A program made the translations under genes and the position numbers. A DNA stretch of 64,000 nucleotides from Pelagomonas calceolata (lineage: Eukaryota > Sar > Pelagophyceae > Pelagomonadales > Pelagomonadaceae), in assembly GCA_918797485.1 (NCBI GenBank), contig CAKKNE010000004.1, positions 1,364,001-1,428,000 on the forward strand. The letters run 5' to 3'. This document shows, piece by piece, positions 26,739-34,782 of this stretch; position 1 is the first letter of the stretch; every line of letters begins with the position of its first letter. Under the pieces are notes generated by a model, which saw only the letters and a list, made by a program, of their open reading frames with translations, was not told where the DNA came from and did no database searches.

Positions 26739-28298
26739 ATGCCGTCCGACGCCTGGACCGAGCAGGAGACCCAGCTCCTGAAACGGGCCGTGCGCGCCGT
26801 GCCCAGCGACCTCGAGAAGAACGATAGGTGGCGGCAAGTGGCCGTGCTGGTCGGCGGCGGCCGCGGCAAGAAGGAGTGCTACGAGTACTGGAAGGCGCTG
26901 AACAAGACGAAGGCGGCGCCTGTGATACGGCGGCCGCCTTCACCAAAGAAGCCCGAGCCGGCGCGGCGCCCGAAGGCCCAGACGGACCGCGTGCGCGCGC
27001 GCAAGGCGCGCGAGGAGGTGCTCGTCGTCGACATCGACGATTCGCCGCAGCGCGACGAAGGCAAAGAAAACTATAGTGAGGACGAGTTCGAAGAGGATAT
27101 CTCACAGCAACTGGAACGGTCGGCCATCGGCGCGGCGACGTGGCGGCGCGCCGTGGGCCCCGGCGCGACGCTGGTGCATCGGCGCGCCGACGAGCGCGCC
27201 GACGGCTACGACGAGCGCGACGAGCGGCCCGCCTACGACGACAGCGACGACGAGGGCCGGCGCGATGTGAAGAGGCGGCCGCGTGGTAGTGAAAGGAGCG
27301 TGTCGAGGGACGAGGCCGTATCATTGAGAGAACTGCTGCTGGGCGACGCGAAACGAAAACCACCGTCCTCATGGCTGAAACAGGGTTTCCGCTTCTGCGA
27401 TGCTCTCGAGGGCTGCGGTTATGGGTTAGTCCAAAAACAGGGCGGCCCCTGCGGCGTCCTCGCGGCGGTCAACGCCGAGGCCGCGTCCGAGCTTATCAGA
27501 TATGAAGACTGGACGTCACCATCATCTGAGAGACGGGAAAGCGCCCTCGCGAAAGCCTTAGCACGCATTGTGAGGAGGTGTTGCACGACCTCCAAAGCTT
27601 TGGTGTGTGTCCCGGGCGACAAACCGAAGGTAGAACGGTCCTCGACATATGCCCCGGATGCGGTCACGGAGTGCTGCCGGGTCTGGACTGTTAGTACAGA
27701 TGAGATCGAGACGCTGTTCAGCTACTTCATCGATGACTTCATGGACAACGGTTGTTTGCTCGTACTCTACTCCTGTTTGTTATCGAGAACGATCGACGGC
27801 GTCCGGTCTGATGGCGACGAAAGTACGTCATTACTAGACCGGCACGGCTACGCGAACCAGTGCGCCGTCAATCTATTGCTCACGGGCCGGGCGACGTCGA
27901 ACGTCTTCGATGGGGACAAAAAAATGGACGACCTTGTACTGCGAGGCGTCTCGGCGAGGAGCGACGTCGGCTTCCTGACGCTGCTGGAGGCCTACCAGCA
28001 CTGTAGTGTGGGGCGGAACTTCAAGGAGCCCCGGAGTCGGGTCTGGGTCGTCTATTCCGAAAGTCATTATTCGCTGCTGGTGGGTGATCCGTCATGCGAG
28101 ACAGATCTGCACTACTGGGACGGCCTCGCGAACCAGGACGAGGTCATTCGGTTGACCGTGGATGAGGAGTATTACGAGGGGCGGGAGGTCCCAAACGTCA
28201 ACGACGCTTCCTTGCTGATCCCTCCTTTGGATTTGGTCGTGCGGTCGCTCTACCCGCACGCGAAGGTCGACTGGAACGGCGCGGAGCCGATCCTCTAG
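26739..28298 (+). CDS. MINDY-3/4-type deubiquitinase with N-terminal SANT/Myb domain
   Basis: The protein has 519 residues from ATG 26739. Residues 4-58 form a SANT/Myb-like domain (WTEQETQLLKRAVRAVPSD, then RWRQVAVLVGG...YEYWKALN) of the type found in ZUO1/DNAJC2 and chromatin proteins. A charged disordered linker follows (about 60-205). The rest is a MINDY-3/4 (DUF4205) peptidase: GLVQKQGGPCGVLAAVNA contains the catalytic Cys (Cys238), 'FIDDFMDNGCLLVLYSCLLS' and 'LLLTGRATSNVFDG' are family segments, and 'VWVVYSESHYSLLVGD' carries the catalytic His (His443). The family trims Lys48-linked ubiquitin chains. The SANT fusion is unusual and suggests a nuclear or chromatin target, which is inference. 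Confidence 0.8.
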   Translation: MPSDAWTEQETQLLKRAVRAVPSDLEKNDRWRQVAVLVGGGRGKKECYEYWKALNKTKAAPVIRRPPSPKKPEPARRPKAQTDRVRARKAREEVLVVDIDDSPQRDEGKENYSEDEFEEDISQQLERSAIGAATWRRAVGPGATLVHRRADERADGYDERDERPAYDDSDDEGRRDVKRRPRGSERSVSRDEAVSLRELLLGDAKRKPPSSWLKQGFRFCDALEGCGYGLVQKQGGPCGVLAAVNAEAASELIRYEDWTSPSSERRESALAKALARIVRRCCTTSKALVCVPGDKPKVERSSTYAPDAVTECCRVWTVSTDEIETLFSYFIDDFMDNGCLLVLYSCLLSRTIDGVRSDGDESTSLLDRHGYANQCAVNLLLTGRATSNVFDGDKKMDDLVLRGVSARSDVGFLTLLEAYQHCSVGRNFKEPRSRVWVVYSESHYSLLVGDPSCETDLHYWDGLANQDEVIRLTVDEEYYEGREVPNVNDASLLIPPLDLVVRSLYPHAKVDWNGAEPIL

Positions 28299-28686
28299 GG
28301 GCCTAAGGGGCGCTTTTTAGTACACCGCGTCGCGGCGACGGCGTCTCGTAGAGGCGTCGCGGTCTCGCGTCGCGGGCCCGCGGACGACTCGGCGACGCGC
28401 GGCGTCTCCGCCCACTCGTCCTAGCGCCCTACCAGTATTATCGTTGCTGCGGCGGCCGCTCCGTTCGTGCGCGCGCCGCGCAGCGAGCCGGTTCTCAGCG
28501 TCGTCGTCGAGCACTCGATCGTTAGTTGCCGAAGCGAAATAATTTGTGCGCGCAGCACCCGCAGCGCTGGACCCCGACGCCGCGGCGCGCATCGATTCGT
28601 GCAGCGGCGCGTCGCCGACGCGGCCCGCGCGCGCGGGGCAGCGCTGGGCGCGCCGGAAATAAGTCGTGCGAAGCGAAAGCAGCAAC
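28299..28686. other. Intergenic, promoter of the acyltransferase gene
   Basis: 388 bp lie between two same-strand genes. Just before the start is an A/G-rich stretch (about 28655-28685). No gene was seen. Confidence 0.35.
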
Positions 28687-31269
28687 ATGGCCGGCGAGCC
28701 GGCGACGCGCACGCCGCCGCGGCCTCGGAGACGGAGCGGGTCGGGGCAGATCGGCCCGCTCCAGCTGGAGAGCCCCGCGCCGCGCTACGCCCAGGTCTCC
28801 GCCGGGTCCCTCAGCCCCGCGTTTAATCCCCTCAAGAGCAAGCAGAAGAAGCGCGTCGCGCTGGTCTTCGAGGGCTTGGGGGCCGACCCCGTCAAAGCTC
28901 GCGCGCAAGTGCTGGCCACGAGTTCGCCCCTGGCTCTCAAACTCAAAGAGGCGTACGACGGCGATCTTGAAGAGGCGGACGCGGGCCTGCCGGAGACGCA
29001 GTTGCCGGTTTGTGTGATGCTCGGGTTGCTGCGGTTGGAATCAGCGCTGTTGTCGCCGGACGTGCCTCTAGGTTTCGGGGACGCGCCGTTGTTAGTATGT
29101 GGACATAGCGCGGGGTTCTTAGCGGCAGCGTGCGTCGCGCTCGATGCGGAGGACCCCTTCGCCCATGCGGGCGATGCGATTCGATGTGCTCAGAGGATCG
29201 GTAAAGCTATCAAGGCGTCGGATACGTCGTGTGCGTTGTTACTACCAAAAACACCACCGGCAGTGGCCGCGATGAAGGTCCGAAGTCAAACAAAAATTCA
29301 ACTAGGACTGGTGAACGCGCCATCATCCTGTGTCTTGACGGGCTCTATTCAGGACTTTGTTGATGTAGCACCGAAGACCGTGAAACTCCCGATACGGTGG
29401 CCGGTGCATAGCTCGCTGTTAGACGAGGCGCGAGTAGCGGTACAGGACGCGTCCGAGCTAGACTTCCTGGACAAACACCCGCACTGCGTCGTGTTGTCGC
29501 CGGAGGACGGCGAGGAGTGCTCGACGCTCAGAACAGATGTCCTCGGGACGCTCACGTCGCAACCGGTCGTGTGGCCCTCGGTGCTCGACGCGGTGCAGGC
29601 GCGGCTGCCGGACGAAGTTATTTTTTTGGGTGATTCCTACGGGTTACTGGCGTGGCATCCGGTTATTGGTAGTAAGAGGACCTACCAGATGAAGTCGTCA
29701 GATGGTAGCTTCGCGGTGAAAATACGAGCGGCGAGGGATGAAGAGGAGGAACCCGTCGTGGAAGAGGAGGACCAGGAGGACGACTCCATGGCCTTGTTCG
29801 CGAAGAAGAAAGGCAAGAGGAAGGACGTGGACGCGGCCGAAAATATGCAGGGCCACGCGTACTTCGCGGCCATGTTGGGTATCCTGTTTACGCATGGTAA
29901 TATCCATACGTTGCCGGGGAAGGGCGATCCGTCCGCCGCGGAGCCGTGGACCGGGCTGCAGCAGTTACACGCGAATTTGGGGGCCGGGTTCGGATTGTTG
30001 TTATTTTTCGCCGTTGCGGGCGTCGGCGACGAGCGGTCCTTCTGGAAGCGCGGCGGCGTCGAGAAGCAGACGACCTGGGAGATGTTGAAACCGCTCGTGA
30101 CGGTCTATGTCACGATGGTGGTACTATCGGCCCTGACGCATGTCACGTACGAAGGGTTATACAGAAACATGGGCTGGCGCTGGGCGCCGAAACAAAAGAA
30201 GCCCTGGCCCTTGCGGCCGAATCTGACGCGCACGAAGTGGTTCGTGGTCATCCTGGCTTTGGCGAGGCTTGTGGGGAGGTTGCATCGACGAGCGTGCAAA
30301 AAATATCCTAAGCTCTATCCCGTCAATGTCATCGTGTCACTCATACTCATGTTCGTGATACAAGTGGAAGTCCATCAAGAACTCGAGTGGAAGGGGTCGG
30401 GCCTGGGGAGCATGGCGTACGGTAGATTATGTGGCGTGTTTATGTATATCGTGGCGCCCAGTGTGCTACCGATCGGTCTGCTCACGCCGAAATCATATGC
30501 GTTCGCGTCCGACGATAACAATGCCTGTATCGAGTACGCCGTGCCCCACGTCGTCTTGTCGAGGTGGCGGCGGCTCATGACGTGTTCTAGACGAGGTCTG
30601 TCCAGAGTGGCGCCGTTCTTCGCCGAAGAAGATATCCCGAGGAAAGACGGCGTGGTGCGGATTCCCGCGCACGTGGCGCGGCCTTTATGCTTCCTGATTA
30701 TTTATTTGCGGTTGCTGGCGTCGGCGTCGTCGATGGGGTATAGAGCCGCCACGTATGATATAAACAACGACGACGCGTGGGCTGGCACTGATATTTCAAA
30801 AGGAGAAAGGTGGACCTACGCCTGGGTCTGTATTCTGAGGAGTGACTGCAAGGCCGGCGGGCCGTCGATGCATTTTTCCTCCAAAGGGGCAATATATCTT
30901 ATCTCCATACTCGACTACGGGTTCGCGATGCTCTATAGTACGGCGGCGTGCTACGTGGCGCCGGCGCGGCGGTCGATCTTCTCCGAGGCCGGTGGTTTAT
31001 GTTTGTTCGCGTACATGTGGCACCGGTGTCTCTTGCCGGTGTTGGACGCTCTTGTTTTGCGGGTCCACAAGGAGACAAGAGCAGACGCTTTACTAGTGCT
31101 GCCCCTCTACATCCTCTTCCAGATCCTCATCTCGGCGCCGTTCCCGCAGTTCCGGGAGGCCTGGGAGCGGCTGCGGAAGGGCCGGCCGCAGTTCCGCGAC
31201 GTCGCGAACCCGCTGTGGATCTTCGCGATCTTGTTCCTGCTGTCCTTGGTGTCGTACTCGTGGGGGTGA
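28687..31269 (+). CDS. Fusion: FabD/PKS-like acyltransferase domain plus multipass membrane acyltransferase-like domain
   Basis: The protein has 860 residues. Residues of about 50-330 look like a malonyl-CoA/PKS acyltransferase: CGHSAGFLAAACVAL holds the nucleophile elbow GHSxG (Ser141). 'AIRCAQRIGKAI' places Arg170 where FabD has its carboxylate-binding Arg, and 'LGLVNAPSSCVLTGS' then 'LPIRWPVHSSLLDEA' gives the catalytic His (His241). An acidic linker follows. From about 400 to the end are about ten hydrophobic segments, including 'NLTRTKWFVVILALARLVGRL' and a C-terminal 'LWIFAILFLLSLVSYSWG', which resemble acyltransferase-3/OpgC-type membrane proteins. It could move an acyl group from CoA or ACP onto a substrate across a membrane. 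The soluble half is clearer than the membrane half. Confidence 0.7.
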   Translation: MAGEPATRTPPRPRRRSGSGQIGPLQLESPAPRYAQVSAGSLSPAFNPLKSKQKKRVALVFEGLGADPVKARAQVLATSSPLALKLKEAYDGDLEEADAGLPETQLPVCVMLGLLRLESALLSPDVPLGFGDAPLLVCGHSAGFLAAACVALDAEDPFAHAGDAIRCAQRIGKAIKASDTSCALLLPKTPPAVAAMKVRSQTKIQLGLVNAPSSCVLTGSIQDFVDVAPKTVKLPIRWPVHSSLLDEARVAVQDASELDFLDKHPHCVVLSPEDGEECSTLRTDVLGTLTSQPVVWPSVLDAVQARLPDEVIFLGDSYGLLAWHPVIGSKRTYQMKSSDGSFAVKIRAARDEEEEPVVEEEDQEDDSMALFAKKKGKRKDVDAAENMQGHAYFAAMLGILFTHGNIHTLPGKGDPSAAEPWTGLQQLHANLGAGFGLLLFFAVAGVGDERSFWKRGGVEKQTTWEMLKPLVTVYVTMVVLSALTHVTYEGLYRNMGWRWAPKQKKPWPLRPNLTRTKWFVVILALARLVGRLHRRACKKYPKLYPVNVIVSLILMFVIQVEVHQELEWKGSGLGSMAYGRLCGVFMYIVAPSVLPIGLLTPKSYAFASDDNNACIEYAVPHVVLSRWRRLMTCSRRGLSRVAPFFAEEDIPRKDGVVRIPAHVARPLCFLIIYLRLLASASSMGYRAATYDINNDDAWAGTDISKGERWTYAWVCILRSDCKAGGPSMHFSSKGAIYLISILDYGFAMLYSTAACYVAPARRSIFSEAGGLCLFAYMWHRCLLPVLDALVLRVHKETRADALLVLPLYILFQILISAPFPQFREAWERLRKGRPQFRDVANPLWIFAILFLLSLVSYSWG

Positions 31270-31449
31270 GGTTCTCGCGGCCGCGTCGACGGCGCCGACG
31301 CGGCGCCGGTACCACGCTGAAATGCTCGCACGCGCCTCGCCGCCCGTCACCGAACTCTCTCACGACGTCGGTACGACGTCGGCGCGACGTCACCGCTGCG
31401 GGCGCCGCGCACCACTGAAATTCGCTTAGCTTAACAGTCAAATGTACAC
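31270..31449. other. Convergent spacer
   Basis: 180 bp lie between the fusion gene and the minus-strand AsmA-like gene. It holds two 3' ends. Confidence 0.3.
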
Positions 31450-32700
31450 TTACCGCGAGTACCCGGCGAGCTCCCTCCGAAAATCCCGCGTCCGCTCGTC
31501 GGCCTCGCGCGCCGCGGCGTCGGCCAGGGCTCTTGCCCGGGAGGCGGCGTCGCGCGCCGCGCGCGTCGCCGCTTTTTCGGCCTCCGCGGCCGTCACGGCA
31601 CCCACGACGGCCGCCAGTCTAATGACGTCGACCGGGGAGGCGTCCAAGAGCGCATCCAATGCTTTCTCCGCCAGGCGCTTGGCCAGGATGCGCATGGCTC
31701 GGCGCGGCGGCAACGAGCCCAGGTCGCTGCCGTCCACAACTAACATCTCCACGACGAGTGCGGGCCCGGGCGGCACGCCGCTCCCCGTCAGCACGAGTTC
31801 GACGCGATCGAAGGTCACTTCTCCTGATAAACATGCGGCGACCCACTGCGGCTTCTCCTCCACATCAGGCAAGGCCTTCTCGAGGCGCTCCAGTAAAGCC
31901 GCGCGCGCTTGTTGGGCGGCCCAGTCGCGCTTCTTGCGCACCTCGTCCTCGACCACACCTTTCGCGTAGCGCCCCGCATCTAACGCTTTCAAACCCAACT
32001 TCTCCAAGTCAGATGGCTTTGAGCGCGCCTGGTCCTCCCAGCTTTTTGTGGCCTCGACGGCCTTGGCGATGCCTCGCGCGCCGACGGCCCGCAGCTTGCC
32101 CCACAACCGCAACCCCTCGTCCCGCAGCTTCTCCGCGTCCTCCTGGGCCGTCTCAGAGAGCAGCCCGGGCGCCTCGCCCGCCCTTTCCAAAAAGTCGGAG
32201 GCCTCGTCGATGGTCTGGGGTACGACCTCCCAGTCCGTATCTTGGTCGTCGGGGTCGAACTTGGCTCGCTGCTTTTCATCCAGCAAAGCTATATTTAACA
32301 TACCCGTCTTGTGCCGCACGACGCAGACCTTGAGCAGGCGGACTCGGACCGACGTGATCACTAATCTCCGCTTCACGAGGAGCTTGGTAGAGAACGTACT
32401 AGAGACGTGCCGCGCGGCGACCATGTCCGTTGAGACGTCTTTGAAGCCCTCTGGCTGGTTTATTGATGAGGAGGCGATTTTGACCTCGCCGGGGAAAAGC
32501 GAAGATTCTAACTCATCGACTTTTGTCGCGCTCCCTAATCTTCGAGAAAGCTCCTTCACGAGATAGGCCCTACAGGCCTCGTCGACGGCGCCGAAGGCGT
32601 ATAACACAACTACGAGGCACGCGGCACCCGATAAAGCTCGGGCCGTCGCCTTGGCTGCGGCGTAGCTCGTGAGGGCGCAGGAGCGGACGGTGATGGGCAT
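31450..32700 (-). CDS. AsmA-like membrane-anchored protein
   Basis: The protein has 416 residues with an N-terminal membrane anchor (about residues 21-42, LSGAACLVVVLYAFGAV). The following 100 residues read like the start of AsmA/repeating beta-groove proteins: 'LFPGEVKIASSSINQPEGF', then paired beta-strands through 'KLLVKRRLVITSVRVRLLKVCVVRHKTGMLNIALL'. The middle is helical and charged. A second beta segment appears at about 285-320 ('CLSGEVTFDRVELVLTGS'), and the C-terminus is a long Ala/Arg coiled-coil-like helix. Bacterial AsmA proteins and plastid TIC236 move lipids or proteins between membranes. A role in organelle lipid handling is possible but inferred. No targeting motif is clear. 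Confidence 0.5.
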   Translation of the reverse strand: MPITVRSCALTSYAAAKATARALSGAACLVVVLYAFGAVDEACRAYLVKELSRRLGSATKVDELESSLFPGEVKIASSSINQPEGFKDVSTDMVAARHVSSTFSTKLLVKRRLVITSVRVRLLKVCVVRHKTGMLNIALLDEKQRAKFDPDDQDTDWEVVPQTIDEASDFLERAGEAPGLLSETAQEDAEKLRDEGLRLWGKLRAVGARGIAKAVEATKSWEDQARSKPSDLEKLGLKALDAGRYAKGVVEDEVRKKRDWAAQQARAALLERLEKALPDVEEKPQWVAACLSGEVTFDRVELVLTGSGVPPGPALVVEMLVVDGSDLGSLPPRRAMRILAKRLAEKALDALLDASPVDVIRLAAVVGAVTAAEAEKAATRAARDAASRARALADAAAREADERTRDFRRELAGYSR

Positions 32701-33145
32701 GGCTCTTGTGGTTTCTGCGTCGTCGGCCTTCGAGGCGCCGCGAAGTACGTATCCGGCCTATCGGAGCGTGCTCTTCGTGTGAGGTCCGGAGGGCCGATAT
32801 TCAAAAACTGCCGCTGTGGAGATGTGTCCCCTGGTGCTGGCGGTGGTTTCCGGCCTTCTGGCAGTACGAGGCGGGCCGAGTGCCGCAATCGAGTGCCGCA
32901 ATCGAGAACTGCTAGAAAACCCGCACATCTTTTTTATAAATGCTGTAAGCGTCGCGCTAGGTCTTCGAGTGCTCCGCCGCACCAAGAAAAACACCAATTC
33001 GCAGACGCCTGTTTTTTTGGAGTCTAGTGTCTTTCGTCTAAGGTTGGCTCCTGGAGCCTCCTTGTGCGCCGCGGCCCAAAAAGGAGAAGAAACGCGCAGC
33101 GCGCGCATAGAAGAAGGCCTCGACGCACCCGACGCAGCCCGGACG
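32701..33145. promoter_or_regulatory. Divergent promoter region with dispersed element
   Basis: This 445-bp spacer contains an element at 32968-33034 that recurs upstream of another plus-strand gene at 36343. The plus-strand reading frame is open through it, but the translation is not protein-like, and the acidic protein downstream starts sensibly at 33146. Confidence 0.4.
32968..33034 (+). repeat. Dispersed promoter element, copy 1
   Basis: It begins agtgctccgccgcaccaag and ends ttttttggagtctagtgtc. A diverged copy lies at 36343-36414 in the same orientation. The middle is more variable than the ends. Copy 1 ends 112 bp before its downstream ATG. Confidence 0.65.
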
Positions 33146-34475
33146 ATGCAGCAGGAAGCAGCCCCCACGGACGACGACGCCAGCCATTCGAGTGGCGGTG
33201 ATGTTGAGATGATGAAGGACGCGGCGCGCGACGACGACGACGACGCCGAGGAGGAGGAGGAGTACGAGGAGGAGGAGGAGGAGATGGACGACTTCGGGTC
33301 GGCCGCACACGAGCAGCTGCTCAAGCGCGACGAATTCGTCGGCCCCGATCGCCGCACCCCCGGCGTCTACGAGCCCCACGAGTTCTGTCCCTCCGTCGTG
33401 CACATGCCCTACCAGCGGCGCTGGGTGGTGATAAGACACCTCAAGGATTCTAGTGGTCGGCAGCGCCGCGTCGTCGTCTTCACGAGCAAGTACAAGCTCT
33501 CCAACGAAGAGAGCGAGAGGGGGGCGGAATACCGCGCGCTGCTCGCGTCTCGACCAGCGTCTACTTCTCTCGGAAACGCCACCGACGCGCCTCCTCGCAC
33601 GCAGGTCGGGCTTATCCGTCGAGCTCAAGCGGATTCGAGAGGCGGTGCAGGAGTTTGCCATGCGCGTCGACGAGGGCTACCGCCCGACGCAAGAGCAGTT
33701 CATCAAGCAGCTCCGCATCATGATGGGGGACGCGAAGCAGGTCGGCAAGGAAGAGATGCGCGAAAAAGTCGAAGAGGCCCTCAAGAAGGGTAGAAAAGTG
33801 AAGAGAAAGGGCCAGGTCTTCGTCGAATACCTCAACGAAGCGAAGGACACCAAGGGGAAGCCTGTTTCTTACGGGGAATTGGCGGAGATCATCATGACTC
33901 CAGTCGTCGCGGCGCTCTATCTGGGCAGCGATTTATATAAGGAGGAGGTGGCGAAAGCACGAATCGGCGTCCCGAGTATGGTAGTTCAGCTGGTGGTCAA
34001 CTAAATGATCGTGGCGTCCGTCCACACGCCTCGAAACTCGCCCGTCAGACCCCACGTCGACTCGACGCGCGCGTCGTGGCCTCGTGAAGTCATGGTCCGC
34101 TGTCCCTCGCAGATCCGCGCGGGCTTCTTCAGGCAGGAACGCCTGAGCCATAGAACGGTTTACGGCAATTATTTGGATTATGTGCGCGCATGGGGCAAGA
34201 AGAAGGGCCTCTATAGTAAAATGTTGAAGAAGGCGTATGGCAAGCGGCTCGATGACGAGACGCTCGAGAAGCTCGAGGGCTGGATGCAGACGGACCACCT
34301 GCTCGCGCCCATTTGCGACGACCCGCAAAATTTCTTCTTGATGTTCAGGACGCTGAACAACAAGTTTTCGTTCGAAAACTTGTTGGAGTTCAAGAAGGAG
34401 TTCACCGGCGCCGGCTGGGAGGGCGCCGTCGAGCTGGCGAATTCGGCGGTCCGTCTCCAGCTGGCCGCTCTTTAG
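33146..34475 (+). CDS. Uncharacterised conserved-looking protein in three exons
   Basis: The modelled exons are 33146-33546, 33605 to about 33980, and 34113-34475, giving about 380 residues. The N-terminus is very acidic (a run of Asp and Glu with DDDDDAEEEEEYEEEEEE). After it comes 'CPSVVHMPYQRRWVVIRHLKDS' and 'RRVVVFTSKYKLS'. Exon 2 is helical ('LKRIREAVQEFAMRVDEGYRP', 'KEEMREKVEEALKKGRKVKRKG'). Exon 3 is 'RQERLSHRTVYGNYLDYVRAW' to 'FEKLEGW'-like helices ending LANSAVRLQLAAL. No family was recognised. Three different frames carry the sense, so introns or frameshifts are required. Acceptors ending CGCAG precede both later exons. Donor sites are not unique. Confidence 0.55.
33547..33604 (+). 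other. Predicted 58-nt intron
   Basis: GTCTCG...GCACGCAG, joining LLA to SGLSVELKR in phase 2. A donor 12 nt downstream (33559) keeps the same frame and cannot be excluded. Confidence 0.5.
33981..34112 (+). other. Predicted intron, donor approximate
   Basis: The acceptor CCCTCGCAG at 34112 is clear and removes the in-frame stop at 34002-34004. Phase 0 donors are possible at 33981, 33993 and 33996. Confidence 0.45.
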
Positions 34476-34782
34476 AGCGCTATATAGTGTATAAGAAATT
34501 GTAAGCTACTCGCCTTTGGCCGCGTGAGCCTCGCTGAGCACCGGGCCGCCATGACTCCGTTCGCTGGAAGGAGTCGTGGGTGGATCGGTGGCGCCGCCCG
34601 CGGAGGCGTCCGGAAGCGCACCGACTAACCTGGGATCCGCGGGACTACTCCCCGAGGGCTTTTTTTTATTGGTCATTAGACGGTCACGCGCCCTACCGGA
34701 AGGCTGCGGCCCGGTGTCTAACTTTTTTGTTTTTCTTCTTTTTGTTTCGTTTTTTCATTTTTTTTCAGGTAAAAGACAGGTT
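34476..34782. other. Convergent spacer with poly-pyrimidine tract
   Basis: The region between the 33146 gene and the minus-strand gene contains a strikingly T-rich plus-strand tract at 34722-34766 ending in CAG|GT, preceded by TCTAAC. Read on the minus strand it is an A-rich tract just after the stop of that gene. Confidence 0.5.

Noticed and set aside
34005-34112. Separate gene starting at ATG 34005
   Set aside because: Its first 36 residues look random and sense begins only after the CTCGCAG acceptor at 34112, so it is better read as the last exon of the 33146 gene.
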